A DNA stretch of 21,828 nucleotides from Coptodactyla brooksi (taxonomy: Eukaryota > Arthropoda > Insecta > Coleoptera > Scarabaeidae), in NCBI GenBank assembly GCA_033557675.1, contig JAWQRM010000516.1, forward strand, positions 1 to 21,828, in the 5' to 3' direction. Positions 8,376 through 18,167 of this stretch are shown piece by piece. The number at the start of each line of letters is the position of its first letter. The stretch's first letter is position 1. The notes under the pieces are model-generated. The model saw only the letters and a program-made list of their open reading frames with translations, searched no databases and was not told where the DNA came from. The translations under genes and the position numbers were made by a program.

Positions 8376-8507
8376 CCCGAAATGTTCGGAGAAGCCGTAG
8401 ATCCGAGTTCCGAAGTTCTCCTTCCATCACTGCGTATTATGTTAGGCTTGATGAAACAATTTGTCCAAGTTTTACCGAAAGAATGTCAATGTTTTACAAA
8501 CATGTGA
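8376..8507 (+). pseudogene. Decayed coding fragment of a repetitive insect protein family
   Basis: The frame reads PEMFGEAVDPSSEVLLPSLR, then IMLGLMKQFVQVLPKECQCF, then two stops. After them SKLKEDIFG-like residues continue. The Leu-Leu-Pro-x-Leu...Leu-Gly-Leu-Met-Lys-Gln-Phe-Val block recalls a multicopy family of uncharacterised proteins that is repeated many times in insect genomes and is probably transposon-borne. I cannot give its function. Confidence 0.45.
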
Positions 8508-8763
8508 TAAATTTCTAAACTAAAAGAGGATATTTTTGGATAATAAGAAAGATCCAAACCTGAAATCAATCATTGAGAGCATACTGCAGAAGTACAAAAA
8601 CTTATGCTGTTGCATGAGTTTAAAGGTTCACTTCATAAGTTCACATTTGGACTATTTTCCTCAATATCTGGGCGCCACTATCGAGATGGAATGAGATTTC
8701 ATCAGGACATCAAATAAGAGGAAAGGAGATATCAAGGAAAATGGTGTGCTGCAATGATGACTG

Positions 8764-8868
8764 ACTATTGCTGAATGTTACACCGACATGAACCCCATAG
8801 AAAGTATAAAAGGAAAAAACGCGAAGCAGACCATAAGTAGTCTAAAGAAACTTTTACGCATGCAATAA
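8764..8868 (+). pseudogene. Tc1-like transposase C-terminal fragment (third acidic residue)
   Basis: TDMNPIESIKGKNAK at about 8782-8826 matches the Ser-Pro-Asp-Leu-Asn-Pro-Ile-Glu-Asn block around the last catalytic acidic residue of Tc1-type DDE transposases. The Trp usually found after Asn-Leu is replaced by Lys. The reading ends QTISSLKKLLRMQ and a stop. Upstream similarity is lost to frameshifts. Confidence 0.6.
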
Positions 8869-8904
8869 AATTGTCTATTTTACGTGTTAGTATAAGCAAA
8901 AAAA

Positions 8905-9055
8905 ATAAATTATAACTTTAAAAAACGTTTTAAAGTTCCATATTTTCGAACTTTTTGACTTTTTACAAATTTTGAAAGTTGCGATTCGCGAAAAATCATG
9001 ACGTGATGGAAAAAATAAAGATCATTTTCGGATTCACCGCTAAAAACTATATAGC
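8905..9055 (-). repeat. Long imperfect inverted repeat, right arm
   Basis: Read on the minus strand this arm gives TTTTTAGCGGTGAATCCGAA, AATGATCTTTATT, CATCACGTCA, AAAAAGTC and CGAAAATATGGAACTTTAAA. The order matches the left arm at 6700-6850. A 95-codon minus frame at 8910-9197 covers it but looks like chance reading of repeat DNA. The sequence at 9060-9200 is not matched at the left arm. Confidence 0.6.
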
Positions 9056-9529
9056 ACTTTGCCACTGACATTGCCACTACAAAAATCACAAACTGCAGAC
9101 TTTCGCATGTCCATATATCACCACTATACCAAAACTCAAAAAACGTTAATTGTTTTTCATTGCGCCTGATAATGTCAACTTGATTGACGAAACCCACGTA
9201 GAGCTAGTATTTTTTGAGATTTGGTACAGTGATCAGAATTGTTTAACCTCATTTATATTACAGATATAAAATAATCTACATTCTATTTTTTCAAATATTC
9301 ATTACTCGCAAAACTTTATGTCTATATCTACAGTGCGATATGGATATAAAATTATGGGAGTACTGAATATTTAAGTCCTGAATTGTCATAAGCTAAAGAA
9401 AGTAAGTAGAGACGGACATACACAGTCGTTTCCATAGCACAATAACACAGCATAGAATCACGTAATTCAAATATTATAAAGTAAATTATAACAATTTATA
9501 ATAAATAGTTATTATTCACATATTTTTGG

Positions 9530-10895
9530 CGATACAAATAAAAATAAACTAAATAAAAAATGGAATTTGGACAAAATAGGACAAGAAGAATGTAGGGAAA
9601 TGTACAAAAATGAATTTAAAACATAGAATGTCACAAAACATAAAGCAGAAGAGCATAGAAGAATAGAGCGTAGAAGATAAAAACTTATGTAATGAAAGTA
9701 GTATAAAAGAAAGGATGGGACAGAAATAAAATACAAGAAAAAGTACAGGTTTGACACAAAATGTAAAAGAACAATTCAACATGAAAGACAAAAGAAAGTA
9801 CGAAATTTACAGTTAAGAAATAAAATTATCGAAAAGAAAGGTTAATATAAAAAAAGAGAAAAATACAAGGAGATATTTCGAAAAGAGTACAAATATAGGA
9901 ACACTCCCCTGCATTATATAAATACAGATATATAAATAAATCAAGAAGAAAACTGGCAATGGTTTTAAAGAGAAAAACTGCACAAAACAATACGAAGAAC
10001 TATACACTGATGATAGCGAAGAAGGCAGACCAATGGAGACAGAAGCACAAGATAAAGGTGATTATGACACAGAAGAACCAAAGTGTTTTTAAAAAATATC
10101 AGAACGGAATTTACATAGGAATTATTAAATAGGGTTGAGGAGAACTGCATAAACAGATATAAATATTAATACTAATAGTAAGAATCAGACCGGTACTGTG
10201 GTACCGGTACGACTGGTACCACGTTGCCTATACCAAAACACCTGAAAATTATACTGTTAAACATTGGATATAAAGTACTAACTACAATAATTAAAGAAAG
10301 ATTAGAGCAACACATAGAGAAGAGCATAGGAGAAAACTCATAATCACGGTTTTAGAAGAGGAGGATCAACAATAGATGTAATTTGCATAGTGTAGCAAAT
10401 TATAGAAGAGGAACAAGATTATGACATATGATGATATAAAAAGAACAATAACAGAAGATAACTACAAAGGATTCAAATCCAATAATACACACAGAATAAA
10501 CCTTAACAGACAGTAGACAGATAAACACCTACGCCCAGCAAGGAAAAGTTTAAACCGTAGATACTGCCAACAAAAATATGATGCAAGTGATTATGCAGAT
10601 GATGGTTATAAGGAAGATAAAAGAAAGCAGAAAATAAGAAAGAATAAATTATGGAAGTAGAAGCATAAATAAGAGGTCCAGGAATTAGATAAAACAAAGA
10701 TAAAACATAGATAAAAAAAATAAAACAAAGTATATGTTTTGTAACAAGGATGAAAAAAGAACACTAACAAAATTCAGAATCTACCAAATAAACAATTGAA
10801 GAATAAACAATTGAATATCCAAGCAGGTTGTAAAGTTTTATATTATAATAGGCAACTATTGAAAAACAATCACCTAAATGTAACAACAAAATTAA
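9530..10895 (+). mobile_element. Decayed LINE with reverse transcriptase remnants
   Basis: Reverse transcriptase pieces appear in order on the plus strand. At about 10230-10340 there are PKHLKIILLNIGYKVLT, then TIIKERLEQHIEKSIGE. At about 10345-10420 there are GFRRGGSTIDVI and QIIEEEQDYD. A YADD-like SDYADDG lies near 10590, and a thumb-like NIQAGCKVLYYNRQLL lies at about 10814-10870. Frames shift between blocks and stops are frequent. Lys/Glu-rich sequence from 9530 to 10000 may be the linker between endonuclease and RT. The element lies antisense to Atg16. The clade is not determined. Confidence 0.55.
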
Positions 10896-11330
10896 CCCTT
10901 TGCACGGTATATCTGCAACAAAGGGAAAAATTGGCTGGGAATTTAAGAGTATACCTGCTAAAACTGTATTTTCTTGCTACATTGCACATTGGCAACGTTC
11001 TTTTGTTAAATGGCTGAAATTATGTGAAAAATTAGCAGCAATTTATTTGGTAACAAAATAATAACACAATATAAAACAATAAAATAGAAAAAATAAAAGA
11101 CGTGTTTTTTCTATTTCTGGTTTTATGTCTAGAAAACATTTACAATAAAATTTCAATGCTGCTACGCAAAATGTTATGGACTTACATGATGATGATCCAG
11201 ATGATGAAAAAAATAGAAATTAAATCTTATAAGAGAAAAATAATCCAAACAATAAGGGGTCAGAAACAAATGAAAACAACTATTCATCACTAATGAATTG
11301 TGAAATCAATAATATTTTAGAAAACGAAAT
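10892..11330 (+). mobile_element. Candidate piggyBac-type left end at a TTAA
   Basis: TTAA at 10892-10895 is followed directly by CCCTTTGCACGG, the type of end (CCC after TTAA) seen in piggyBac-superfamily elements. About 290 bp further on, the frame NVMDLHDDDPDDEKNR gives an acidic stretch like the N-terminus of such transposases. No right-hand TIR was found. The LINE thumb reading stops making sense at about the same place, which fits an insertion. Both signals are short, so this is tentative. Confidence 0.33.
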
Positions 11331-11668
11331 ATAGTGAGAATAATAAAGACATCAACGATTACATGATAAGCTGAAAATAATATAAACCCACTACAAATAG
11401 AAAGATGAAGAGAATAGAATGTAGATAGAAAGATTTGAAAGTGTGAAGAAAAGGGTAAAAGCATTTACAAAAGCTTTAATATTTTTCATAATCTTATTAT
11501 GACGCTACTTAGTTGTAACTTCTCTCGTAACTATGGAATGTTTGGTGTTAACGTGTTCTGCCTTCTACACAGTTCCATTGTAATATAAATATAAAAGCAA
11601 TAAAAAGTGGAAAACTTCTTGTTAGCTAAGATCTGGGAACATGTAGTTAACCTATCATCATAACTGAC

Positions 11669-11774
11669 CTTTCGATACATCCCAGAGCTTCACTTTACGG
11701 TCAGCTCCACCTGTGGCTAGAATTCGATCAACAGGGCTCCACTGTACTGCATTGACTTCACCTTCATGTGCGTC
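11669..11774 (-). CDS. Atg16: Atg16 internal exon, WD40 blade 1
   Basis: This is a 106-nt exon with acceptor CTTTGTTAG and donor GTCAGT, a weaker donor than the GTAAGT sites of the other exons. It starts in phase 0 and ends with one base (G) of a split Gly codon. It reads DAHEGEVNAVQWSP, then VDRILATGGADRKVKLWDV, then SK. This is one complete WD40 repeat: the GH-like Ala-His near the start, the structural Asp in GGADRKV, and the terminal Trp-Asp. In ATG16L1 this is the first blade of the C-terminal beta-propeller, the part needed for non-canonical Atg8 conjugation to single membranes. It is separated by only a 302-nt intron from the preceding exon and by more than 5.7 kb from the next coding block. 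Confidence 0.93.
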
Positions 11775-12076
11775 CTAACAAAGAAAAGGACCATGTACTT
11801 TGAGTTTTCATTCAATCAATTATATTCTTTCGGAAAATAAGTCAAATTGTTTAAAAACAGAATAACTAACAAAATACTTTAGCACAATGAATGGAAGAGA
11901 CTAAACTTACAACACATTTAAAAACCCATATTTACCTTCTGTATTATTATTAAAATCTTCTGTTTACATAAATAAATGCTTAAAAATAAAAACGCAGATG
12001 TAAAAAAAAATAAATTTATTATCGTCCAAAAAGTTACACAATCAAAAACCTAATTGGAATCAAAATCTTTACTTAC
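11775..12076 (-). other. Atg16 short intron, 302 bases
   Basis: The intron has donor GTAAGT and acceptor TTAG and is phase 0 on both sides, joining IKF to DAHEGEV. It is AT-rich with an A-run at 12001-12010. It is the only small intron in the window and holds no recognisable repeat. Confidence 0.88.
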
Positions 12077-12212
12077 AAATTTAATAGCGGCAATAGTTGG
12101 CAATAGTGAATGATACGATGGGCCTTCACCTTCCTTTAACTCTTCAGGTGATATCCCTCTTGTATCACGACAAGCCTCTTCTAGTTCCTTTTGCATTTTG
12201 GCATTACGTTTT
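12077..12212 (-). CDS. Atg16: Atg16 internal exon, coiled-coil end and linker
   Basis: This is a 136-nt exon. The acceptor is TTGTTTCAG just above 12212 and the donor is GTAAGT at 12076-12071. One base completes the split Lys codon, followed by 45 codons: KRNAKMQKELEEACRDTRG, then ISPEELKEGEGPSYHSLLPT, then IAAIKF. The first part continues the coiled coil (MQKELEEA is typical of ATG16). The end runs straight into the first WD40 blade, where animal ATG16 proteins carry a Phe-Asp-Ala-His junction. The linker between coil and propeller is therefore only about 25-30 residues here. That is much shorter than in vertebrate ATG16L1, whose linker carries FIP200-binding sequence. Reading past the donor would add VSKDFDSN and a stop, and it would lose the match to the next exon. 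Confidence 0.92.
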
Positions 12213-12766
12213 CTGAAACAATCCAAAAATTCATATTTAGACACAAAGAAACAGATAAAAGAAAAAGTTGCCCAAAACGCAAAACACATATGGAGCTTAC
12301 AAGAAAAACTGATTCATAAAGTGAATTATCGATTATTTTACAAAATGATTTATTTACTTTATTTTAAAAAATGCCTACAACTATGGAACCACCAAACAAC
12401 ACTTGAATAAAATAATGATATGCTGGTAATAACACAGCCAACCTTCTTATAAAACCAAGCTTCATAATTTTTTTTTGATATTGTACACTTATTATATTTG
12501 TAATGGATTTATGTAACTCATTACTAAATAGTGTTGTGACATTTTGAGACATAAACCATAACAAAAATAAGCATAATGTTAAAAATGTGATTATAGCACT
12601 GCAATACAATTTTTTTTTTAGTTCAAGCGGTTTAAATTGTTATGGTTAAAAAAATATGATTTTAGCATATTTTGATAATACATATACATATGTTATATAC
12701 AATGTAATATAATATACAATAGTCATAATATACAACACCTATACATACAACCCTAAAAAGCAATAT

Positions 12767-15395
12767 TCAAGGTGGGTTTGTCAAAAATTTTTCAGTACTG
12801 AAAAAAGCCTTGCCGATTAAATAATCTTTTAAGTAGTTTACAAGCTCTCCCCGAGATAGATGCTTTGTAAGTGTGATAATCACGATGTAGAATTTTAAAC
12901 CATAGTAATTTGTACCATTTTTAGATTTTTGAAACGCGGTTGATCCAAGCAAATGTTTTTTTGTCTCCACATTATGTTTATGAATGTCCTCGTGAGTCTT
13001 AAATTAGTGCAAGTAACTGGCGCGATAACCCAAACCTGACAACACACATATCGCTCTCCTCTGAATTCTAAAGATCGCAGAGTGAGCCCATATTATGAGA
13101 TCATAAAGAAGATGACTGTACCAAAGAAAAATAAGCAGTTTTAATAACGTGAGCCGATGCAGTGTCCTTCAGTCAGTGCAACAAAAAGCTAGCCGAAGTC
13201 AGTCTACCGGCTTTCATTTGGCCATGGGTGTGCCATGATAGTTCAGAATCTAGTTGTAATCCCACAAATTTATTAGAAGATACTGTATTTTCATTCTATC
13301 TAAGAGTAAAGGTTTGAAGGACCGTCTTGCTTGTGTTTAACGTTAATAAATTGCTGGAAAACCAATTCCTTGCCAAACACAGCCCTCTGTCCCGATTAAC
13401 CTTGGCAGCATTCAAACAGATGCCTCTAGTAAGAAGGACGGTGTCATCAGCAGAGAGCATTGTCCTCGCACAATTTATCGAGGCAGGTAAATCATTAATA
13501 TAAATTAAAAACAGAACAGACCCCAAGACAAACCCCTGCGGGACACCACAATCCAACAATCCTAGTTCAGATCTACAAGAATTAAATTTTACAATTTGTT
13601 TTCTATTGCTCTTGGATCAATATTGTACGTGTATAGTTTTTGTAACAGTATTGAGTGGTCAACACAGTCAAATGCTTTGTTCAAACCCACAAAAGAGACA
13701 CTGCAATAATCAGAACTTTCAAAACATTCGACAACAAAATCAACAAATTGAGTAAGTGCTTGTGTGGGCATTTAGCAGATCTGAACCCCTACTGTTCACC
13801 TGTAAATAACTTCTTGGATTCCAGATAGATTGCTAATCGCTTTTCAGAATTTATTCAAATATTTTTTAAATTAGTGGGTAGAATACTAATAGATCTATAA
13901 TTTACCAGATCGTTTACGTCCAGCAAATCCCTTCTTAAAAATGGGTGGGACTAAAGCAATTTTTAATTTGTACGGGAAATATTCCTCACTTAGCTTTTTC
14001 TATTATTTCACCATTTAAGCCAAAATAATCTATATGTTTGTTATTTTTGAGTTTAGACATTGTATCGCGAACTTCAATTTTAGACACTTTTTCAAACTCA
14101 AAGTAAACGCCCGATTGTCTAATACAATTAACCACCATGAAACTCATCGGATCATGTGTGCTAGTGATTTTTTTTGTTAATCTGACAGGAATTTCGAAGA
14201 AAAAATTATTAAACACATTGGCCGATAGATAACTTGACACGCTGCTGGCGTTTTTCTGAAATCTATTAGGATTTGTAACCCGCCACATTGCTGTAATCCA
14301 TTGATTATGGTGAAGAACAAATTTGTCATTTGCGTCTTTTTTAGACTTATAAATCTCCTTTTTATAATAGGCCTGGTACTTAGTGCATTCCTGCAGGATT
14401 GCCTGGGAACCCGTGTTCATGTGTAGTTCATTTAATAATGCTAGATGCTCTCACATTTGTTTCAGCTTGTTTGTGAACCATGCTCTTCTCAGTGAATCAG
14501 AGCCGGTGCTTTTAATTCTTTTTGTTGGAAATGCTGAAACAGCAGCACTCGACAACAACTGATTAAAATAGGAGAATTTATCACTTACTTTAGAGTAATC
14601 ATTGTTTAAAGAATTGAGTTCCCATTCTTGCAAAATATTTAAAACAATGATTTACATTGTTTTTTGTTAAAAGCCTAACAGTAGGCATTATAGGCAAACT
14701 CGACTCGAGATTATAAACTGCACAATGATTCTCAGATAATCTGAAGTATATGCTACCAATATTTATTAAGTTCTTAGAATTAAAAAAAAAACTTATCTAG
14801 TGAATTTTTACCTCTTGTAGGGCTTTTAAAATTGGAGTGCAATCCAAATTCATTCAATAGGTCATATAGAATGAGACACCTTACATCCTTAGTGCCAAAA
14901 TAGACATTAAAATCACGAAGAAAGAACAATATTATATTTATCACAGATATTCAGAAATTTATCAGAACTTCCCAAAGAGGAACGATAAATGCACAAAATT
15001 ATTAGATCCTGTGCAGGAATTAAGATTCCTGTTAATTCACAGTGTACTTCTGCGGAAAGCTTGCTAATATTTAAAGACTGATATTCAACGTCATCTCAAA
15101 TTAGAATTGCAACACCTCCGTATACACTCTGTGTATATGGAGGAAAACGTGTTCTTTTGTGAGAACACTTTTTTCTGTTCTCACAAAAAAAGAAAGAACG
15201 GAATAGCTGCCAAACCGCAAACCATAGATTTCATCCTCCCTTAGAAAATGCTCACATACACGGACAACCGAAAAATCTTGCGCACGTGCAGCCAAGAACG
15301 CCTCAAAAAACAACACTTACTAAGTAGACTTTGGATATTTGTGTGAAATAAAAAGCTTCCCCAATTAGTACTGGGTTGATTGATATTATTTTTAA
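12767..15395 (-). pseudogene. LINE ORF2 remnant: endonuclease and reverse transcriptase
   Basis: Pieces appear in order. The endonuclease start is GSFLFHTNIQSLLSK (about 15365-15320). EHFLREDEIYGLRFGSY follows, then YGGVAILI at about 15120, LIILCIYRSSLGSSDKF at about 14995, and a GDFN-like block with lesions near 14915. Next is a linker containing SDSLRRAWFTNKLKQM. RT fingers are PYKLKIALVPPIFKKG (about 13970). The palm blocks are VGLNKAFDCVDHSILLQKL (about 13690) and GVPQGFVLGSVLFLIYINDL, with SADDTVLL at about 13450 keeping both catalytic Asp residues. The C-terminal domain is at 12970-12767. At least three frameshifts and several stops are present. Confidence 0.8.
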
Positions 15396-15443
15396 TATTA
15401 TTGTAATTTTTAGGCCGTGGTCTATTATCTTCTCTTTTATTCC

Positions 15444-15485
15444 TTGACATTTCATCAGCTTCTGTGGCTGACATCTTCAGAAGTC
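15444..15485 (-). ncRNA. Degenerate hammerhead-like motif at nested PLE end
   Basis: CTGAAGA (15480-15474) is followed by a U, a stem GTCAGC/GCTGAT around CACAGAA, and GAAA (15453-15450). This is the same architecture as the motif at 2840-2882. Stem III and the cleavage triplet are collapsed to AUGUC, too short to fold as a canonical stem III. It is probably an inactive relic, but it marks the PLE terminus about 50 bp after the endonuclease stop. Confidence 0.45.
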
Positions 15486-15528
15486 TGTTAATTCTGTTGT
15501 AGACGGTTTAACCTTCTAGGTCAAATGG

Positions 15529-15955
15529 TCAGGTTGGGTTTGCTTCTGATTGGTTGGCAGAGGTCGTACTGGATCCAGCCGCTTGTTGTGTGTTATAGTG
15601 TACAGGTCGAGTACGGGTGTCTTCTGGGCCACGGATCCATGCAGGATTTATTCTAAGAATTTCTTCTTTGCGGTTGATGTTATATTTGTGTTTAAATATT
15701 TCAATTGCCTCCCTGTGTATTCTTGGAAAAAAGTGTACGTCACTGCATAAAACATCCATCTGGTTAAAATATGGTGTGTGTCCTGTTTCTGCAAAGTGTT
15801 GTACTATAGCTGATGCACTAATGTGTAAAAGTCTGTGGTGTCTTCTTCTAGTTTTGCTTGTTCGTTTTGTTTCTACAATATAGACTTTGCCACAATCGCA
15901 TGGTATTCTATACACACCAGCTGTATCGAGATGGTCTCTTTTATCTTTGGTTGTA
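15529..15955 (-). pseudogene. PLE GIY-YIG endonuclease, nested copy
   Basis: The frame is long and open: KDKRDHLDTAGVYRIPCDCG, then KVYIVETKRTSKTRRRHHR. ISASAIVQHFAETGHTPYF, HREAIEIFKHKYNINRKEE and ILRINPAWIRGPEDTRTRP follow, with a Ser/Thr-rich tail. GVY corresponds to GIY and YIV to YIG (the Gly is lost). The Cys-x-Cys turn, the Arg-rich helix and the AETGH His are present. This matches PLE endonucleases closely, including the Asn-Arg-Glu-Glu and Pro-x-Trp region after the domain. It is the best preserved PLE coding piece in the window. Confidence 0.88.
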
Positions 15956-16128
15956 CATATGGTTTGTTGTAACTTAGTGGTTGGGATATAAATTGCACGT
16001 ACTTCCTTCTTTTCTAGTCATTTTCCTATTTTATCAGTGACGTTTTTAATGTATGGAAGAAAGGCTTTGCCCCTGTATTCTTGTTTAGTTGTGTTATTTG
16101 GATTTTTCCTGTGTGGGTGCATGGCTCA

Positions 16129-17399
16129 TTAGATCTCCGGTCCAGTGTAGCTGTTGGATTTTAATGCAATGGTTAGGTGTGCAAGTTCATTTTTGAAAAA
16201 GAAAAACCAAAAATTACAATAACTCAGGCCGTGAAAGTCTAAGTACACATTATTTTTAATGTTAGTAATATTTTTAAACTCAGTACCCAGGACAACATTC
16301 TCATTTAAATTGCACATCCAATTTGTTGAGCTGAAGAAAAATTTATATGCAAACACAATAAAGATTGCTAGTTATTGTATCTGCGATAATAATCATACAA
16401 GTCACAATTAGAGCGATAAATGTTAATTCTTGTATGCTTTATATTTTGCAAAAAATGGTATTGTTAAAATAATAGTATTCGGATGTGATAGCCTTGATGC
16501 AACATTATGAAACCGTCTGTAGTTGAATTTATATCTGTAGTTGAATATATCATTCGTCCCGGCAAAAACTACCACATAAGAATTTGTATTAAAATCTTTG
16601 CATAACTTGTCGGCATCGGCAATAACAGGCATGCATTAGATTTGAAGAGAACTTCAACGTTGAATAAGTAACCAGCGAAACCATTTAGTTTGTCCCACAA
16701 ATTGCGTCCTTGAATATCAGCTAGCACTAACGTCCTTGCTAATTATGCGTCTGATTCAGATTTGGATGCTGCTAGTCTCCTCCTCTTAGGATCTATGGCC
16801 ACTGCTTCTATTCTGTTAATCCCTTCCACTTCGGGTTCGATGAATAGTGATGCGACATGATCTCAATAATTGTCTCAGGGAAAGATTTTCTGAGTTTGTG
16901 CTCCAGATGGCACAGGTGTTTCGTCCATAGACACATAATTATTTATATTCCTTGCAGTCGTACCCAGTTTAACAGCAAGTATTGCGACTTCACTACTTTG
17001 AACTACATAGTCGGTATATTTGCTCAATTCGTGTTCCGCTGGAAAATTGCTGAATTTCTGTGCTTTAAAAACGGCGAGTAAAAAATTTTCAAGCTTGGAT
17101 ATGATAACTTCTTTGGTGTCAAATAACCCCTTTGCTGTTTCAAAGTCCAGCGGTATTTTCCTGATCTTGTCATCCTGTTCCTCCGCGGTTGACAGAGCTT
17201 TAGCCAATTTGTTTTGAAGATCTAAAATTATGGCATCCAAAGATTCGACATTGTCCTGATTATCATGTTCATCAACAATAGTAATATAGCTTGTCTTGGA
17301 TCTACTGCTGTCTTTATTCTTATTATTTTGTTCATTAAGTGTTACCTGTTTAGATTTAGTATGCAGCTTCAGTTTTTGACTTCTAGTTTTCACACTCAT
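16129..17399 (-). pseudogene. LINE ORF1 remnant: coiled coil plus SGNH hydrolase
   Basis: It opens MSVKTRSQKLK and a 174-codon frame runs to 16875. It includes a predicted coiled coil (LDAIILDLQNKLAKALSTAE and on). After a break come LARTLVLADIQGRNLWDKL (block I of an SGNH/GDSL esterase, about 16730) and SYVVVFAGTNDIFNYRY (block III, Gly-Thr-Asn-Asp, about 16580). PNTIILTIPF follows, then a C-terminal piece NNVYLDFHGLSYC...ELAHL at 16356-16129 that would carry the catalytic Asp/His region. In block I the catalytic GDS is ADI, so the esterase nucleophile Ser is missing. ORF1 proteins of this type bind RNA and membranes or lipids in CR1-like elements. Confidence 0.72.
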
Positions 17400-18167
17400 T
17401 GTTATAGGAAAATTAATAACAGTGATTATTCAACAATAGAAACAGAAAGAAGAATAGTAAAAAGCTATAGAAGAAAGCTGGCAAGGGATACAGAACTTCC
17501 GCGCTGGCGGTGCCCGTCAAAGCAACATATTTAGACGCACAAGACTGGGCTAACGGATACAGGATGGTGGAGTACAGAGGAGTATTAAGTACGAACGAGT
17601 ACCGATAATCAAGTTAATAATTAATTCAACTCTTAAAACCCTATATACCTTACTTACGTTCGTTTATGTATAACAAGTCACTTAGTGACGTCTAATGACG
17701 CACAAAATGAGTTCCCCGTGCCCAAAAGCCAAAGGAAAAGTAAAAAACTTGTTTTACCCAAAAGGAATCTTCAGAGGCAAACTTGAAAATTTCACAACCC
17801 TGCAGTTCAACAACCAATTTACACAATACTTGCATAAAAGTGCAAGAAATCAAATGACACTACACACCACGTATGAAACCAAAACTTAATGGTAGAAAAT
17901 GTGAGCTTACTTTGAAAACTTGGTTATCCTTCTTTGATTATGTTAATAAGACATAATAAGATATATCTAATAATTATCTATAATTATCACATGTTAGAAA
18001 GGAATTTTCGGCACTTAAGCAATTCCCACTGTGCTATTTACCAATAATTATACCTACTTTTGTTATATGTATATAAAAACATATGTTTTTGCAATATCTG
18101 TGCTAATGATATGATTATATAGTTGTGGGTGTTTATATACTCAACACATCTGCTGGTAATGATTACA

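Larger units (their letters stand above)
5553..11668 (-). other. Atg16 intron of 6,116 bases, split if the microexon is used
   Basis: The donor is GTCAGT at 11668 and the acceptor is CTAG at 5553. The phase is 1. It contains the candidate microexon, Tc1-like fragments, a long inverted repeat, a tRNA-like block, a decayed LINE and a piggyBac-like end. I see nothing definite in 5880-6200, 6860-7430, 9200-9500 or 11330-11660. The 84-codon open frame at 6205-6459 (plus) resembles nothing I recognise. Confidence 0.8.
15440..16112 (-). mobile_element. Penelope-like element fragment nested in the LINE
   Basis: On the minus strand it has the end of the RT thumb (EYRGKAFLPYIKNVTDKIGK at about 16080, then KEVRAIYIPTTKLQQTICTT at about 16005). 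The GIY-YIG endonuclease follows, and a hammerhead-like terminus lies at 15485-15444. It lies exactly between LINE ORF1 (ending 16129) and ORF2 (starting about 15395), so it probably inserted into the LINE. It is 5' truncated, lacking almost the whole RT. The insertion boundaries are fixed only to within about 40 bp and no target duplication was identified. Confidence 0.75.
12767..17399 (-). mobile_element. CR1-like non-LTR retrotransposon, degenerate, with PLE inside
   Basis: The element is read on the minus strand, in the same direction as Atg16. ORF1 (17399-16129) and ORF2 (about 15395-12767) flank a PLE fragment at about 16110-15440. The order is ORF1 with coiled coil and SGNH esterase, then AP endonuclease, reverse transcriptase and a C-terminal domain ending AFFSTEKFL. 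This is the layout of CR1-type LINEs. Several frameshifts and stops show that it is inactive. The 5' UTR may extend to about 17560; the 3' end lies near 12750. Clade assignment is by domain layout only. Confidence 0.75.

Noticed and set aside
8910..9197. 95-codon minus frame starting MGFVNQVDIIRRNEKQ
   Set aside because: It overlaps the right arm of the long inverted repeat. The left arm does not keep the frame, so it is not evidence of a gene.
9512..10150. Several Phe/Tyr/Leu-rich minus frames
   Set aside because: They are complements of the A-rich, Lys/Glu-coding plus strand of a decayed LINE. The apparent membrane-protein composition is an artefact of reading poly-purine DNA backwards.
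10188..10222. Repeated GGTACC/ACCGGTAC palindromes
   Set aside because: They are short GC-containing palindromes inside decayed LINE sequence, with no further structure or spacing pattern to suggest a regulatory site.
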